From contig NZ_FOIB01000009.1 of assembly GCF_900111765.1 (NCBI RefSeq), positions 310,001-374,000 on the forward strand: a stretch of 64,000 bases of DNA. Reading direction: 5' to 3'. Below the pieces are notes generated by a model. That model worked only from the letters and a program-made list of their open reading frames with translations, had not been told where the DNA came from and made no database searches. A program made the position numbers and the translations under genes. The DNA is from Myxococcus fulvus. Lineage in GTDB: Bacteria > Myxococcota > Myxococcia > Myxococcales > Myxococcaceae. Positions 46,333 through 55,205 of this stretch are shown in pieces (the stretch's first letter is position 1; each line of letters starts with the position of its first letter).

Positions 46333-47016
46333 ATGACCGTACCTGCCCGGCCACCTCCCAGCTTCCCTCCCCGTCGCGGCTCGGGGTTCCTCGCCTCGTT
46401 CGGCCATGCCTGGGCGGGCCTCATCCACACCGTCGTCCACCAGCGCAACATGCGCCTGCACCTCATCTCCGCCGTGCTGGTGGGGCTGGTGGGCAGCGGC
46501 ATCCCCCTGGGGCTCGCCGAGAAGGTCACCCTCATCTTCTGCGTCCTGCTCATCTTCTTCGCGGAAATCCTGAACAGCGCGCTGGAGCACCTGGTGGACC
46601 TGGCCGTCCAGCAGTTCGACGAGAAGGCCCGGCTCACCAAGGACGCGGCCGCCGCGGGCGTGCTGGTGCTCGCGCTGGGCACGGTGGTCATCTTCGCGGC
46701 CATCCTCGTGCACAACTGGGAGACGGTTCGCACGAGCACCGACGCCATCGTCCGCCAGGTGGCGCTCGGCCTGCCCTTGACGGCGTGCGTGGTGGTGCTG
46801 GTGCTGCCCCAGCGCCGGCCGGTTGGCGTGGACGTGGGCGCCTTCGTCGCGGGCGGCGTGCTGCTCGCGTTCCTCGCCCAGTACACGGCCAGCACCGTAT
46901 TCACCGCGATGACGGCCGGGCTGCTCTTCGTCGCGGGCTCGGCGGCCTACACCCGCCGACGCGAAGCGGGCTCTCCAGGGGCGCCAGCGGGCGATTCGGC
47001 GGTCAACCGGACATAA
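46333..47016 (+). CDS. dgkA: Diacylglycerol kinase (DgkA type) with extra membrane helices
   Basis: 227 residues from the ATG at 46333. The first 135 hold the DgkA core: NMRLHLISA, three membrane helices, EILNSALEHLVDL with the catalytic Glu, and KARLTKDAAAAGV. E. coli DgkA is about 122 residues. Here a further 90 residues add at least three hydrophobic helices of unknown role. DgkA recycles diacylglycerol from envelope glycan synthesis. The stop codon lies at the start of a terminator serving the opposite strand. Confidence 0.85.
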   Translation: MTVPARPPPSFPPRRGSGFLASFGHAWAGLIHTVVHQRNMRLHLISAVLVGLVGSGIPLGLAEKVTLIFCVLLIFFAEILNSALEHLVDLAVQQFDEKARLTKDAAAAGVLVLALGTVVIFAAILVHNWETVRTSTDAIVRQVALGLPLTACVVVLVLPQRRPVGVDVGAFVAGGVLLAFLAQYTASTVFTAMTAGLLFVAGSAAYTRRREAGSPGAPAGDSAVNRT

Positions 47017-47036
47017 AAAAACCGGCTGACGCCGGT
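47014..47036 (-). terminator. Rho-independent terminator after the small gene at 47124-47327
   Basis: On the minus strand ACCGGC and GCCGGT form a 6-base stem with a 4-base loop, followed by seven T. It lies about 90 bases after the small gene and abuts the dgkA stop codon, so it separates the two convergent units. Confidence 0.8.
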
Positions 47037-47123
47037 CCACCACCACCTCAGGGGGCGGGAGCCCCGGAACCCGTCCGGAGCTCGCTCACCCGCCGAGGGT
47101 CGCTAGGGGTGAGTCTCGCACGC

Positions 47124-47327
47124 TCAGGCGCGCTGACGCCACTCGGAGCCCTGCTCTGGGGACGCAGGCACGGCGACGGCCTTGTCGCCTTCCTTCAGGT
47201 CCGAGGTCACCAGATCGAGCAGCTCCGTGGCGATACCGATGACCTGGTGCGGCGTGTAGCCGCTGGCGCGAAGCTGGTTGAAGAAGGTGCGCGCCAGGAT
47301 CCGGGTGCCCTTTTGATCGGTGCTCAC
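47124..47327 (-). CDS. Small conserved-looking protein, unknown function
   Basis: 67 residues from the GTG at 47327 (reading STDQKGTRILARTFFNQLR). A longer frame to 47438 has a poor, Arg-rich N-terminus. The protein is helical with a SGYTPHQVIGIATELLDLV core and no signal peptide. It has its own terminator and a possible sigma-54-type element upstream. Unknown function; coding is supported by frame and flanking signals. Confidence 0.6.
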   Translation of the reverse strand: MSTDQKGTRILARTFFNQLRASGYTPHQVIGIATELLDLVTSDLKEGDKAVAVPASPEQGSEWRQRA

Positions 47328-47397
47328 AGTCAATGCCTCCAAATTTGGGGGCGGCGCGAACAACGAGGGCCGCCGGCTAATCACTCGAGCCTTGTTC

Positions 47398-47413
47398 TTC
47401 AACCCCCGTGCCA
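47398..47413 (-). promoter_or_regulatory. Possible sigma-54-type element upstream of the small gene
   Basis: TGGCACGGGGGTTGAA on the minus strand keeps the -24 TGGCACG in full and TTG of the -12 box, but the usually invariant GC at -12 is GA. Weak evidence. The rest of 47328-47652 shows no gene or other clear element. Confidence 0.25.
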
Positions 47414-47652
47414 GTCGTTCTCTTCCAAACGGATTCACCAGCAGTTCCCAGGGGTTGAAGAGCCGCGCGGGTCGGCATGGGGTGAATCGGGGTGCGAAGG
47501 AGGCTACGCACCCGGGGGAACCCCCGAGGGAACTGGATGGCCGGGTGCATCACGAGGTACGCACCCGTTCCGCGGCCGCGAGCCCCTCGTGGTTTCAAGT
47601 GCTTGCAATCTTTCAGCGGGGTGGAGCAGAACGCGCCCCCCACCAGGAGCGA

Positions 47653-49254
47653 ATGGCAATGGCGTATCGGGTGAACAACATCGGGCTGTGGCTGGACGAG
47701 CCGGAGGAGCTGCTCGGTCAGCGGGCCGCGGAGAAGCTGGGCGTCACCCGCTCTGATCTGGCCTCCGTGCGGGTGGTGCGCTCCGTGCTGGATGCGCGCA
47801 AGAAGGGCAGCCCGCGCTACATCTACACGCTGGAGGTGGAGATGGCGCCGGGGCGCAAGCCCAAGCAGCTGCCTCCGGATGTGGGCGAGGCGCCGCCGCC
47901 TCCCGAGCCGCTGACGTCGGTGAAGCCGCCCGAGCAGTGGCCCATCATCATCGGCACGGGCCCCGCGGGGCTGTTCGCCGCGCTGGGGCTGCTCGAGCGC
48001 GGCGTGAAGAGCATCCTCATCGAGCGGGGACGCGAGGTGGTGGCGCGGCGCAAGGACGTGGCGAAGCTGATGCGCGACGGCACGTTGGACCCGGAGAGCA
48101 ACATGAACTTCGGGGAGGGCGGCGCCGGCGCGTACACGGACGGCAAGCTGTCCACGCGCATCAACCACCCCATGGTGCGCAAGGTCATCGAGGCCTTCGC
48201 CCGCTACGGCGCGCCGGACGCCATCCTGGTCGAGGGCAAGCCGCACATCGGCTCGGACCTCTTGCCGGGCGCGGTGGCGAAGCTGCGCGAGGAGCTCATC
48301 GCCGGCGGCTGCGAGGTGCACTTCGGCCAGCGCGTGGACGACCTGCTCTACAAGGACGGCCGCATCGCCGGCGTGAAGCTCGCGGACGGGCGCACGCTGG
48401 AGAGCGACCGCGTCATCTTGGCCCCCGGCAACTCCGCGCGCGAGCTGTACGAGCGCTTCGCCGCCGATGGCCGCGTCAGCGTGGAGGCCAAGCCCTTCGC
48501 GCTGGGCTTCCGCGCCGAGCACCCGCAGACGCTCATCAACGGCATCCAGTACGGCAGCGCCGCGAAGAACCCGAAGCTGCCCCCCGCCGACTACAAGCTC
48601 GCGGAGAACCTGGACGTCGATGGCGAGGTGCGCGGCGTCTACTCGTTCTGCATGTGCCCGGGCGGCATCGTGGTGCCCACGCCCACCGAGGACGGGCTGC
48701 AGTGCACCAACGGCATGAGCAACTCGCGCCGCAACGCGCGCTACGCCAACGCGGGCATCGTCGTGTCCGTCTCCGTGGCGGACTTCGAGCGCGAGGGCTT
48801 CCACGGACCGTTGGCTGGCTTGCAGTTCCAGCGGCACTGGGAGCAGAAGGCGTACGAGCTGGGCGGCGGGAAGTTCTTCGCCCCGGCGCAGACCATTCCG
48901 GACTACCTGGCCGGGCGCGTGAAGAAGGACCCGGGTGGCACCAGCTACCGTCCGGGCCTGGCGCACGTGGACCTGAACCGGCTGTTCCCCGAGCGGCTCA
49001 CCACGTCCCTCAAGCAGGCGCTGAAGACCTTCGACCGGAAGATGCGCGGCTTCATCAGCGACGAGGGCAAGCTCATCGGCATCGAGAGCCGCACGTCGTC
49101 CCCCGTGCGAATCACGCGGGGCGAGGATTTGCAGTCGGTGTCCTGCAAGGGCCTGTACCCCGCGGGCGAGGGCTGCGGCTATGCGGGCGGCATCGTCTCG
49201 TCGGCCATTGATGGATTGCGCGTCGCGGAGCAGATTGCCACCGAGCTGGCGTGA
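47653..49254 (+). CDS. FAD-dependent dehydrogenase (COG2509 type)
   Basis: 533 residues from the ATG at 47653 (AGGAG just before; an ATG two codons later is possible). After a 90-residue N-terminal domain comes the FAD motif GTGPAGLFAALGLLERG and a second glycine-rich signature (NFGEGGAGAYTDGKLS) typical of this family of NAD(FAD)-utilising dehydrogenases. A C-terminal GLYPAGEGCGYAGG closes the FAD site. CMCPGG near residue 335 has two Cys that might be redox-active. Cytoplasmic; the substrate is unknown. Followed 33 bases on by a small membrane-protein gene. Confidence 0.85.
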   Translation: MAMAYRVNNIGLWLDEPEELLGQRAAEKLGVTRSDLASVRVVRSVLDARKKGSPRYIYTLEVEMAPGRKPKQLPPDVGEAPPPPEPLTSVKPPEQWPIIIGTGPAGLFAALGLLERGVKSILIERGREVVARRKDVAKLMRDGTLDPESNMNFGEGGAGAYTDGKLSTRINHPMVRKVIEAFARYGAPDAILVEGKPHIGSDLLPGAVAKLREELIAGGCEVHFGQRVDDLLYKDGRIAGVKLADGRTLESDRVILAPGNSARELYERFAADGRVSVEAKPFALGFRAEHPQTLINGIQYGSAAKNPKLPPADYKLAENLDVDGEVRGVYSFCMCPGGIVVPTPTEDGLQCTNGMSNSRRNARYANAGIVVSVSVADFEREGFHGPLAGLQFQRHWEQKAYELGGGKFFAPAQTIPDYLAGRVKKDPGGTSYRPGLAHVDLNRLFPERLTTSLKQALKTFDRKMRGFISDEGKLIGIESRTSSPVRITRGEDLQSVSCKGLYPAGEGCGYAGGIVSSAIDGLRVAEQIATELA

Positions 49255-49287
49255 GCCACGCCAGTCCCCCGAAGAGGGAGCCCTGCC

Positions 49288-49656
49288 ATGCGTTACGTCG
49301 TGCGCACTCCGGATGGTGAGCTGACCTACCCCAGCCTCCTGGACGTGGAGCGCGCCTACGTCCAGGGCCTGGTGGACGCCGACGACGAGGTGCGGGAGGA
49401 GAGCTCCCAGACGTGGCGCAAGGCGGGCAGCCTGCCGGTGCTCGCGCGCGCGAAGTCGCCGGCCTCGGGGCTGGCGGCGCGGGGCCAGTGGCTCACCGTG
49501 GCGGGCGCGGTGCTGGTGGGCGCGCTGGCCCTGTCGCTGGTGCTGCGCGACTCCTGGCACCTGCGCATCGTGGGAATCGTGCTGGCCCTGGTGGTCAGCT
49601 CGCTGCTCACGCGGGTGACGTTCAAGGCCTTCAAGCGGCCTCCGCCCCAGGCCTGA
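49288..49656 (+). CDS. Small protein with two membrane helices
   Basis: 122 residues. The first 60 are soluble (RYVVRTPDGELTYPSLLDVE, similar in tone to GYF-type or DUF4339 domains), then two hydrophobic helices at about 67-88 and 92-110, ending in a basic tail. GGGAG lies 8 bases upstream of the ATG. It may form a short unit with the dehydrogenase upstream. No function known. Confidence 0.6.
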   Translation: MRYVVRTPDGELTYPSLLDVERAYVQGLVDADDEVREESSQTWRKAGSLPVLARAKSPASGLAARGQWLTVAGAVLVGALALSLVLRDSWHLRIVGIVLALVVSSLLTRVTFKAFKRPPPQA

Positions 49657-49769
49657 GGCCCGCCTCCTCCCCTGCTCTCCAGCCGGAGGGCCCGACGCCC
49701 GCCGACATCGGCAAGCGCACGGCCCATCTTGTCCGCTGGAAGTCAGCCACGCGAGAGGGGAGGACGCAC

Positions 49770-50909
49770 TTGCTCAGCACCTATCTGTCCAAAGATGCCG
49801 CCCGCCGTCTGCGCCATGGAGCCCCCTGGCTGCGCCGGGAGGACATCGTCTCCATGGAGGGAACGCCCCAGCCCGGCGAGCCCGTCCAGTTGAGGGACGA
49901 GGACGGCGCGGTGCTCGGGCTGGGGGACGTGGACCTGGAGGCCTCGCTCGCGGTGCGGCGGTTGGGCATGCCGGACGAGGCCGTGGAGGGGCTGATTCCG
50001 CGCCACCTGCGCCGCGCCTTCGAGCGCCGGGGCCGCATGGTGGACGACCCGCGCTTCTGCCGGGTGGTGAACGATGACGGGGACGGGCTGCCCGGCCTCA
50101 TCGTGGACCGGTACGACACCCACTTCGTGGTGCAGACGCTGACGCGCTCCATGGACGCCCGGCACCAGGACATCACCCGCGCGCTGGTGGAGGTGACGGG
50201 GGCCAGCTCCGTGCTGCTGCGCAACGACTCCCCGCGCCGCAAGGCCCTGGGACTGTCCACCCAGCGACCCCATGTCCTCTACGGCACCCCGCCCCGCTGG
50301 TGTCGGCTGTTGGAGCTGGGCGCCAGGTTCACCGTGGACCTCACGTACGGCCAGGGCACGGGCTACGCGTATGACCAGCGGGAGCTGCGCCGCGTGGTGG
50401 GCCGCATGGCCTGGGACGGCCGGGTGCTGGACGCCGCCTGCAACGTGGGCGGGCTCTTCGTGCACGCGGGCCTGCATGGCGCGCGGCACATCCTCGCCTT
50501 CGACTCGGACGCGGACGCGGCGGACCTGGCGCGGGAGAACGCCGAGGCGAACGGGCTGCTCGGGCGCGTGGTGGTGGAGAAGGGCACCGCGCTGCAGGCC
50601 CTGCGCGCGGTGCGGGAGACGTTCGACCTGGTGCTGCTGGACACACTCCGGGTGGCGACCGAGGAGGAGTTCGTGGAGCACCTGCGGTACGCGCTGCGAC
50701 GCACCCGGCATGGGGGCCGGCTGATGGTGGTCGGCTATCACCCACCCCTGGCGTTCGGCGGCTTCGACGAGCTGGTGGCCACCGCGTGCGAGGCGGAGGC
50801 GCGAATGGCCACCCGACTGGCCCGGCCCGGGCTGCCTCCGGACCACCCGACGCTGGTGGGCTCCCCGGGCGCGGAATACCTCGACACGGTGGCGCTGGAG
50901 GTGAGCTGA
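49770..50909 (+). CDS. RlmI-like class I methyltransferase, catalytic motifs altered
   Basis: 379 residues from the TTG at 49770 (GGGGAGG upstream). An N-terminal PUA-type domain (PWLRREDIVSMEG) is followed by the middle domain of RlmI/RlmK (LPGLIVDRYDTHFVVQ) and a Rossmann methyltransferase domain with LDAACNVGGLFVHAG. RlmI methylates 23S rRNA cytosine C5. Here the usual DPP of motif IV reads LLDTLRV, and the Cys-containing motif VI is replaced by VVGYHPP, so activity on rRNA is doubtful. Could be a paralogue with another role. Function uncertain, family clear. Confidence 0.8.
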   Translation: MLSTYLSKDAARRLRHGAPWLRREDIVSMEGTPQPGEPVQLRDEDGAVLGLGDVDLEASLAVRRLGMPDEAVEGLIPRHLRRAFERRGRMVDDPRFCRVVNDDGDGLPGLIVDRYDTHFVVQTLTRSMDARHQDITRALVEVTGASSVLLRNDSPRRKALGLSTQRPHVLYGTPPRWCRLLELGARFTVDLTYGQGTGYAYDQRELRRVVGRMAWDGRVLDAACNVGGLFVHAGLHGARHILAFDSDADAADLARENAEANGLLGRVVVEKGTALQALRAVRETFDLVLLDTLRVATEEEFVEHLRYALRRTRHGGRLMVVGYHPPLAFGGFDELVATACEAEARMATRLARPGLPPDHPTLVGSPGAEYLDTVALEVS

Positions 50910-50959
50910 CGAGGGAAAGCACCGCTCAGCCGTGGGGAATGCTAGTGTCCGCGCCCGCG

Positions 50960-52480
50960 ATGACCAACGAAAACGCCCCCCAGACCGCGACCTCCACCCC
51001 GGCGGATTCCGTCGAGACCGTCCGCAAGGTGTACGCGGCCGACCTGCGTGAGAAGGACCGCGTCCACACCGTCTTCCGCGTCACCAAGAAGGAGAAGGTG
51101 ACGGCCCGCAGCGGCAAGGTGTTCCTGGCCCTGACGCTCGTCGACAAGAGCGGCGAGGTGGACGCGCGCGTGTTCGACAAGGTCGACGCGCTCGAGCCGT
51201 CCTTCCAGTCCGGCGACTTCGTGCTCGTCCAGGGCAACGTCATCCAGTTCCACGGCCGCACGCAGGTGGTGGTGGAGGGCCTGGAGCGCCTGGACCCCGA
51301 GCCCCTGGACCCCAAGGAGTTCGAGCCGCCCCCTGCCCCGCCCGCCGAGGCCAAGGCCTCCCCGGAGGCGAAGCCCGCCGCCGAGCCGCGCGCCGAGAAG
51401 GCCGACAAGGGTGAGAAGAGCGAGAAGAGCGAGCCCCGTCACGACGGCGGCGGTGGCGCCCGGGCCGCGGGCCTCATCCGCGAGCTCATCAACGAGCGCA
51501 TCAACGACCCCTTCGTGAAGCAGCTCCTGATTGCGTTCCTGGACGACCCGCAGGTGTCCGCGGGGCTGCCGGTGGCGCCGGCCGCCAAGGGCATGCATCA
51601 CGCGTGGCGCGGCGGCCTGGCCGAGCACCTGCTGTCGGTGATGCGGCTGACCCTGCGGGTGGCGGACCACTACCCCATGGCGGACCGCGACCTGCTGCTG
51701 GCGGGCGCGTTCCTGCACGACGTGATGAAGGTGGCGGAGATCTCCCCGGACAAGGGCTTCGACTACACCGACGAGGGCAAGCTCGTGGGCCACCTGGTGA
51801 TGACGGCCCAGAAGATCCGCGAGAAGACGCTGTCCATCCCCGGCTTCCCGCCGCTGCTCGAGAACCACCTCACGCACCTGGCCATCTCGCACCACGGGCA
51901 GCTGGAGTACGGCAGCCCCAAGGTGCCGATGACCATCGAGGCGCACATCGTCCACGCGCTCGACTCGCTCGACTCGCGCATCGCCTCGTGGCTGGAGGCC
52001 ATGCAGCGCGACTCGAACGAGAAGTGGACGGACGTGCAGCGCCACTACGACCGTCAGCTCTGGAAGGGCCCCCTGCCCACCGTGCGCGGCCGCGGGCCCG
52101 TCGAGGGTGGCGGCGGTGGTGGCCAAGGCCGCCGCAAGTCGCGCGAGGAGAAGCGCAAGAACCGGGGCGACAAGGCTCCGCAGCAGCAGCAGGCTCCGGC
52201 GCAGGAGGGTGGCGCGCCGGTGGTGGCGCGTGAGGAGCAGCAGCCGCAGCAGCGTCCTCCCCGCCGCGAGCGTCCGCCTCGCGAGGACCGTCCGCCCCGC
52301 GAGGAGCGTCCGCCGCGCGAGGAGCGCGCCCGGGACGAGCAGCGCGCGCCCCGTGAGGAGCGTCCGCCGCGTCCGCCGAGGGATCCGAACAGCCTGCCGA
52401 AGGAGCTGACCTTCAAGCCCTTCAGCGCGCTGACGACGCTCTCGGGCGACAAGAGTGGCGAGGGTTCGTCGGAAAGCTGA
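50960..52480 (+). CDS. YhaM-like 3'-5' exonuclease (OB fold plus HD domain) with Arg/Pro-rich tail
   Basis: 506 residues from the ATG at 50960 (an ATG at 50939 lacks good spacing). Residues 25-105 form an OB-fold (KVFLALTLVDKSGEVDARVF); an Ala/Pro/Lys linker follows. The HD domain begins near 215 (MHHAWRGGLAEH) and contains FLHDVMK, with a second His region LAISHHG. This order matches YhaM exoribonuclease. The last 130 residues are a tail of Gly, Lys/Arg and repeated RPPREER-type units, which suggest RNA or protein binding. Probably in RNA turnover. Confidence 0.85.
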   Translation: MTNENAPQTATSTPADSVETVRKVYAADLREKDRVHTVFRVTKKEKVTARSGKVFLALTLVDKSGEVDARVFDKVDALEPSFQSGDFVLVQGNVIQFHGRTQVVVEGLERLDPEPLDPKEFEPPPAPPAEAKASPEAKPAAEPRAEKADKGEKSEKSEPRHDGGGGARAAGLIRELINERINDPFVKQLLIAFLDDPQVSAGLPVAPAAKGMHHAWRGGLAEHLLSVMRLTLRVADHYPMADRDLLLAGAFLHDVMKVAEISPDKGFDYTDEGKLVGHLVMTAQKIREKTLSIPGFPPLLENHLTHLAISHHGQLEYGSPKVPMTIEAHIVHALDSLDSRIASWLEAMQRDSNEKWTDVQRHYDRQLWKGPLPTVRGRGPVEGGGGGGQGRRKSREEKRKNRGDKAPQQQQAPAQEGGAPVVAREEQQPQQRPPRRERPPREDRPPREERPPREERARDEQRAPREERPPRPPRDPNSLPKELTFKPFSALTTLSGDKSGEGSSES

Positions 52481-52486
52481 GTCGTC

Positions 52487-54442
52487 ATGGCGAAGAAGCT
52501 GGGTGAGCGCCTCATCGAGGCGGGGCTCGTCAACGCCGGGGCCGTGGAGCAGGCCCTGGAGCACCAGAAGATCACCGGCCACAAGCTGGGGGACTGTCTG
52601 GTGGAGCTGGGGCTCCTCCAGGAAGCGGCGCTGCTGCGCTTCCTGGCCGCGGAGTTCCAGACGCGCTTCGTGAGCGCGGACAAGCTGGCCAAGGCGAAGA
52701 TCGCCACCGAGGTGCTCGACAGGCTCCCGGTGCGACTCGCCGAGGCGCAGAACGTGCTGCCCCTGGCGGTGGACCCGGACCGCAAGCTGTTGTCCGTGGT
52801 CGCCGCCGAGCCGCAGAACAAGGCGCTGATGGACGAGATTGCCCTCGTCACGGGCATGTCGGAGGTCTACGCGTACGTGGGCCTGCGCGGCGCCATCGCC
52901 GCGGCCATCCGCAAGCACTACTACGGCGACCCCACCGCGTTCGCCGCGCTGCTCGAGGCCGCGAGCGCGCAGTCCGGCCCCGCCGAGTCCACGTCCCGCA
53001 CCGGCGCGCCGGAGCACAACCGCACGTCCACCAGCAACCGCAGCAGCCTGTCCTTCCGCATGGAGACGGACCCGCGCATGCGGGTGCAGCGTCCCAGCGG
53101 CGGCACGCAGGTGGCCGGTCGTCCGTCCTCCACGCAGCGGCGCGAGCCGGGGGGTCCTCGCGGACTGGTCAGCGACATCGACTACGTGGAGACGCTGGGC
53201 ATCCTCGTGGGGCTGCTGGAGCAGGACCGCCAGCGGCACCGGGGACACTCCGCGCAGTTGGCGCGTCAGGCGGGCATCGTCGGTCAGCGCATGGGAATGC
53301 CCCACAAGGAGCTGGCCGCGCTGTCCATCGCCGCGTACCTGCACGATTTGGGCAAGCCGTCCGAGCGGCACTTCTCGCTCGCGAGCAACGCCATCAACTC
53401 GGAGTGGAAGGCACAGGCCCGCGCCGCGTGCCGCGCGCCCACGAAGTTGTTCGAGACGGTGCACCTGCCCGCGCAGGTCAACACCATCCTCGCGCAGCTG
53501 TATGAAGCCTGGGATGGCTCGGGCACTCCGCAGGGCGCCAAGGGGGAGGAGATCACCCTGGGCGCGCGCATCCTCGCGGCGGTGGACAGCTTCCTGGAGC
53601 TGACCAAGAACCCCGGCAACGCGCTGGGCAAGGCACTGCCCAAGGAGCAGGCCCTGGAGCACCTGCGCACCAACGCAGGCGTGCTCTACGACCCGGTGGT
53701 CGCGGACATCGTCATCCAGTTGCAGAGCGGCGAGCTGCTCCGTCACCGGCTGGAGAGCGAGGGACGGCAGGTGCTCGTGGTGGAGCCGGACGAGACGGCG
53801 CGCGGCGAGCTGCTGGAGGCCGTGCTCAAGCAGGGGCTGGTCGCGCACGCGCTGTCCACGCAGGAGGGCGCGCAGGACGGCCTCGCCCGGCAGGACTGCG
53901 ACGTGCTGGTGGTGAGCCTGCGCTTGGGTCAGCAGGAGGTGCTGGACTTGCTCCAGCAGGCTCGCTCCACGCCGGAGACGGCGGGGCTGCCCATCGCCGT
54001 GGTGGGCGAGCCGGATGCGCCCACGCGCGAGCGGCTGATGATGGGCGGCGCGACGGAGCTGCTGCCTCCCGGGGACAAGTCCCTCATCGCCAAGGCGGTG
54101 CGCGCGCTGCTCGAGGACCGGGTGCTGCACAACGGCCCGGGGCGCGTGGTGCGTGGCAGCTTCGACGAGCTGCCTCCGAAGGAGCTCTTGCGCACGCTGG
54201 GCAGCGCGAGGAAGAGCGGCAAGCTCAACCTGCGTCAGCACACGCTGGAGGGCTCGATGCACCTGGAGAGCGGCCGCGTCGTGTTCGCCTCGTTCGGCGG
54301 ACACACGGGAGAGCCCGCGCTCCAGGCGCTCTTGAAGCTCAAGCAGGCCGACTTCCAGTACGACCCGGACGCGCTGCTGCTGGACGTGCCGCAGATGGAC
54401 CAGGACCTCCAGGCCCTGGCCGGCGGCGTCAGCGCAGGTTGA
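52487..54442 (+). CDS. Multi-domain signalling protein: MshEN-like, HD-GYP-like, receiver-like, PATAN/DUF4388
   Basis: 651 residues, beginning 6 bases after the previous stop. Residues 1-130 resemble the MshEN/GspE N-terminal domain (GERLIEAGLVN), which binds c-di-GMP in some proteins. An HD-GYP-like domain (about 230-420) has YLHDLGKPSE, but the second motif reads LYEAWDGSGTP where HHExxDGxGYP is expected, so both His and the Tyr are missing. A receiver-like region and a C-terminal DUF4388/PATAN-like domain (GSFDELPPKELLRTLG) complete it. The phosphodiesterase is probably impaired; a c-di-GMP sensor role is inferred. Confidence 0.82.
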   Translation: MAKKLGERLIEAGLVNAGAVEQALEHQKITGHKLGDCLVELGLLQEAALLRFLAAEFQTRFVSADKLAKAKIATEVLDRLPVRLAEAQNVLPLAVDPDRKLLSVVAAEPQNKALMDEIALVTGMSEVYAYVGLRGAIAAAIRKHYYGDPTAFAALLEAASAQSGPAESTSRTGAPEHNRTSTSNRSSLSFRMETDPRMRVQRPSGGTQVAGRPSSTQRREPGGPRGLVSDIDYVETLGILVGLLEQDRQRHRGHSAQLARQAGIVGQRMGMPHKELAALSIAAYLHDLGKPSERHFSLASNAINSEWKAQARAACRAPTKLFETVHLPAQVNTILAQLYEAWDGSGTPQGAKGEEITLGARILAAVDSFLELTKNPGNALGKALPKEQALEHLRTNAGVLYDPVVADIVIQLQSGELLRHRLESEGRQVLVVEPDETARGELLEAVLKQGLVAHALSTQEGAQDGLARQDCDVLVVSLRLGQQEVLDLLQQARSTPETAGLPIAVVGEPDAPTRERLMMGGATELLPPGDKSLIAKAVRALLEDRVLHNGPGRVVRGSFDELPPKELLRTLGSARKSGKLNLRQHTLEGSMHLESGRVVFASFGGHTGEPALQALLKLKQADFQYDPDALLLDVPQMDQDLQALAGGVSAG

Positions 54443-55205
54443 GGTTGAAGAGGGCGGCGGCGTTGGCGGTGGTGACCTCGGTCACCGTCTCCAGCGTCAC
54501 GCCCTTGAGCTCCGCCAGCTTCCGCGCCGTCTCCACCACGTGCGAGGGCTCGTTCTTGCGCCCCCGGTGGGGCACGGGCGCCAGGTACGGGCTGTCGGTC
54601 TCCACCATCAGCCTGTCGAGCGGCGCGAAGCGCACCGCGTCCTGCAGCGCCTCCGTCTTCTTGTAGGTGATGACGCCCGAGAGCGAGAGGTAGAAGCCCC
54701 GGTCCAGGTAGCGCCGCGCGGCGTCGGTGTCTCCGGTGAAGCAGTGGATGACGCCCTTGGACACGCCCACCTCGCCGAGAATCGCGTCGCAGTCCTCGTG
54801 CGCGTCACGCACGTGCACCACCAGCGGCTTGCCCAGCTTCACGGCCAGCTCGCACTGGTGTCGGAAGATGCGCGCCTGCGCCTCCCGGGGCGAGTGGTCG
54901 TAGTAGTAGTCCAGGCCGGCCTCGCCGACGGCGCGGACCTCGGGCCGGGCGCAGGTGCGCTCCAGCGTGGCCAGGTCGTCCTCGGTGGCCCGCGCGGCCT
55001 CGTGCGGATGGATGCCGAGCGTGGGCGAGAGGAACTCCGGATGCGCGGCGGCCAGCTCCAGCGCGTTGCCCCACTCGCCGGGGCCGCGGAACTGGCCCAC
55101 GACGATGGCGTGGATGAGGCCCGCGGCGCGCGCGCGCTCCAACACGGGAGCCGCGTCAGCGAAGTCCTTCACTTCCAGGTGGCAGTGCGCATCCACCAGT
55201 CTCAT
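54429..55205 (-). CDS. tatD: TatD-family metal-dependent hydrolase (DNase)
   Basis: 258 residues. The HxH metal motif is VDAHCHLE at residue 4; a metal Glu lies in AVGEAGLDY; His in FRHQCELA and VVHVRDAHED; Asp in VETDSPYLAP. This is the complete TatD metal set. TatD proteins are 3'-5' exonucleases acting on DNA. The ATGA overlap with the HEAT-repeat gene upstream couples them, and its 3' end overlaps the convergent signalling gene by 14 bases. Confidence 0.93.
   Translation of the reverse strand: MRLVDAHCHLEVKDFADAAPVLERARAAGLIHAIVVGQFRGPGEWGNALELAAAHPEFLSPTLGIHPHEAARATEDDLATLERTCARPEVRAVGEAGLDYYYDHSPREAQARIFRHQCELAVKLGKPLVVHVRDAHEDCDAILGEVGVSKGVIHCFTGDTDAARRYLDRGFYLSLSGVITYKKTEALQDAVRFAPLDRLMVETDSPYLAPVPHRGRKNEPSHVVETARKLAELKGVTLETVTEVTTANAAALFNLNLR

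Noticed and set aside
47560-47652. Sigma-54 box before the FAD dehydrogenase (GTGCTTGCAA)
   Set aside because: TTGCA is present but GG is 12, not 10, bases before GC.
50942-54304. A 1120-codon minus-strand open frame
   Set aside because: Antisense to the nuclease and signalling genes, whose motifs are clear; composition is typical of a GC shadow.
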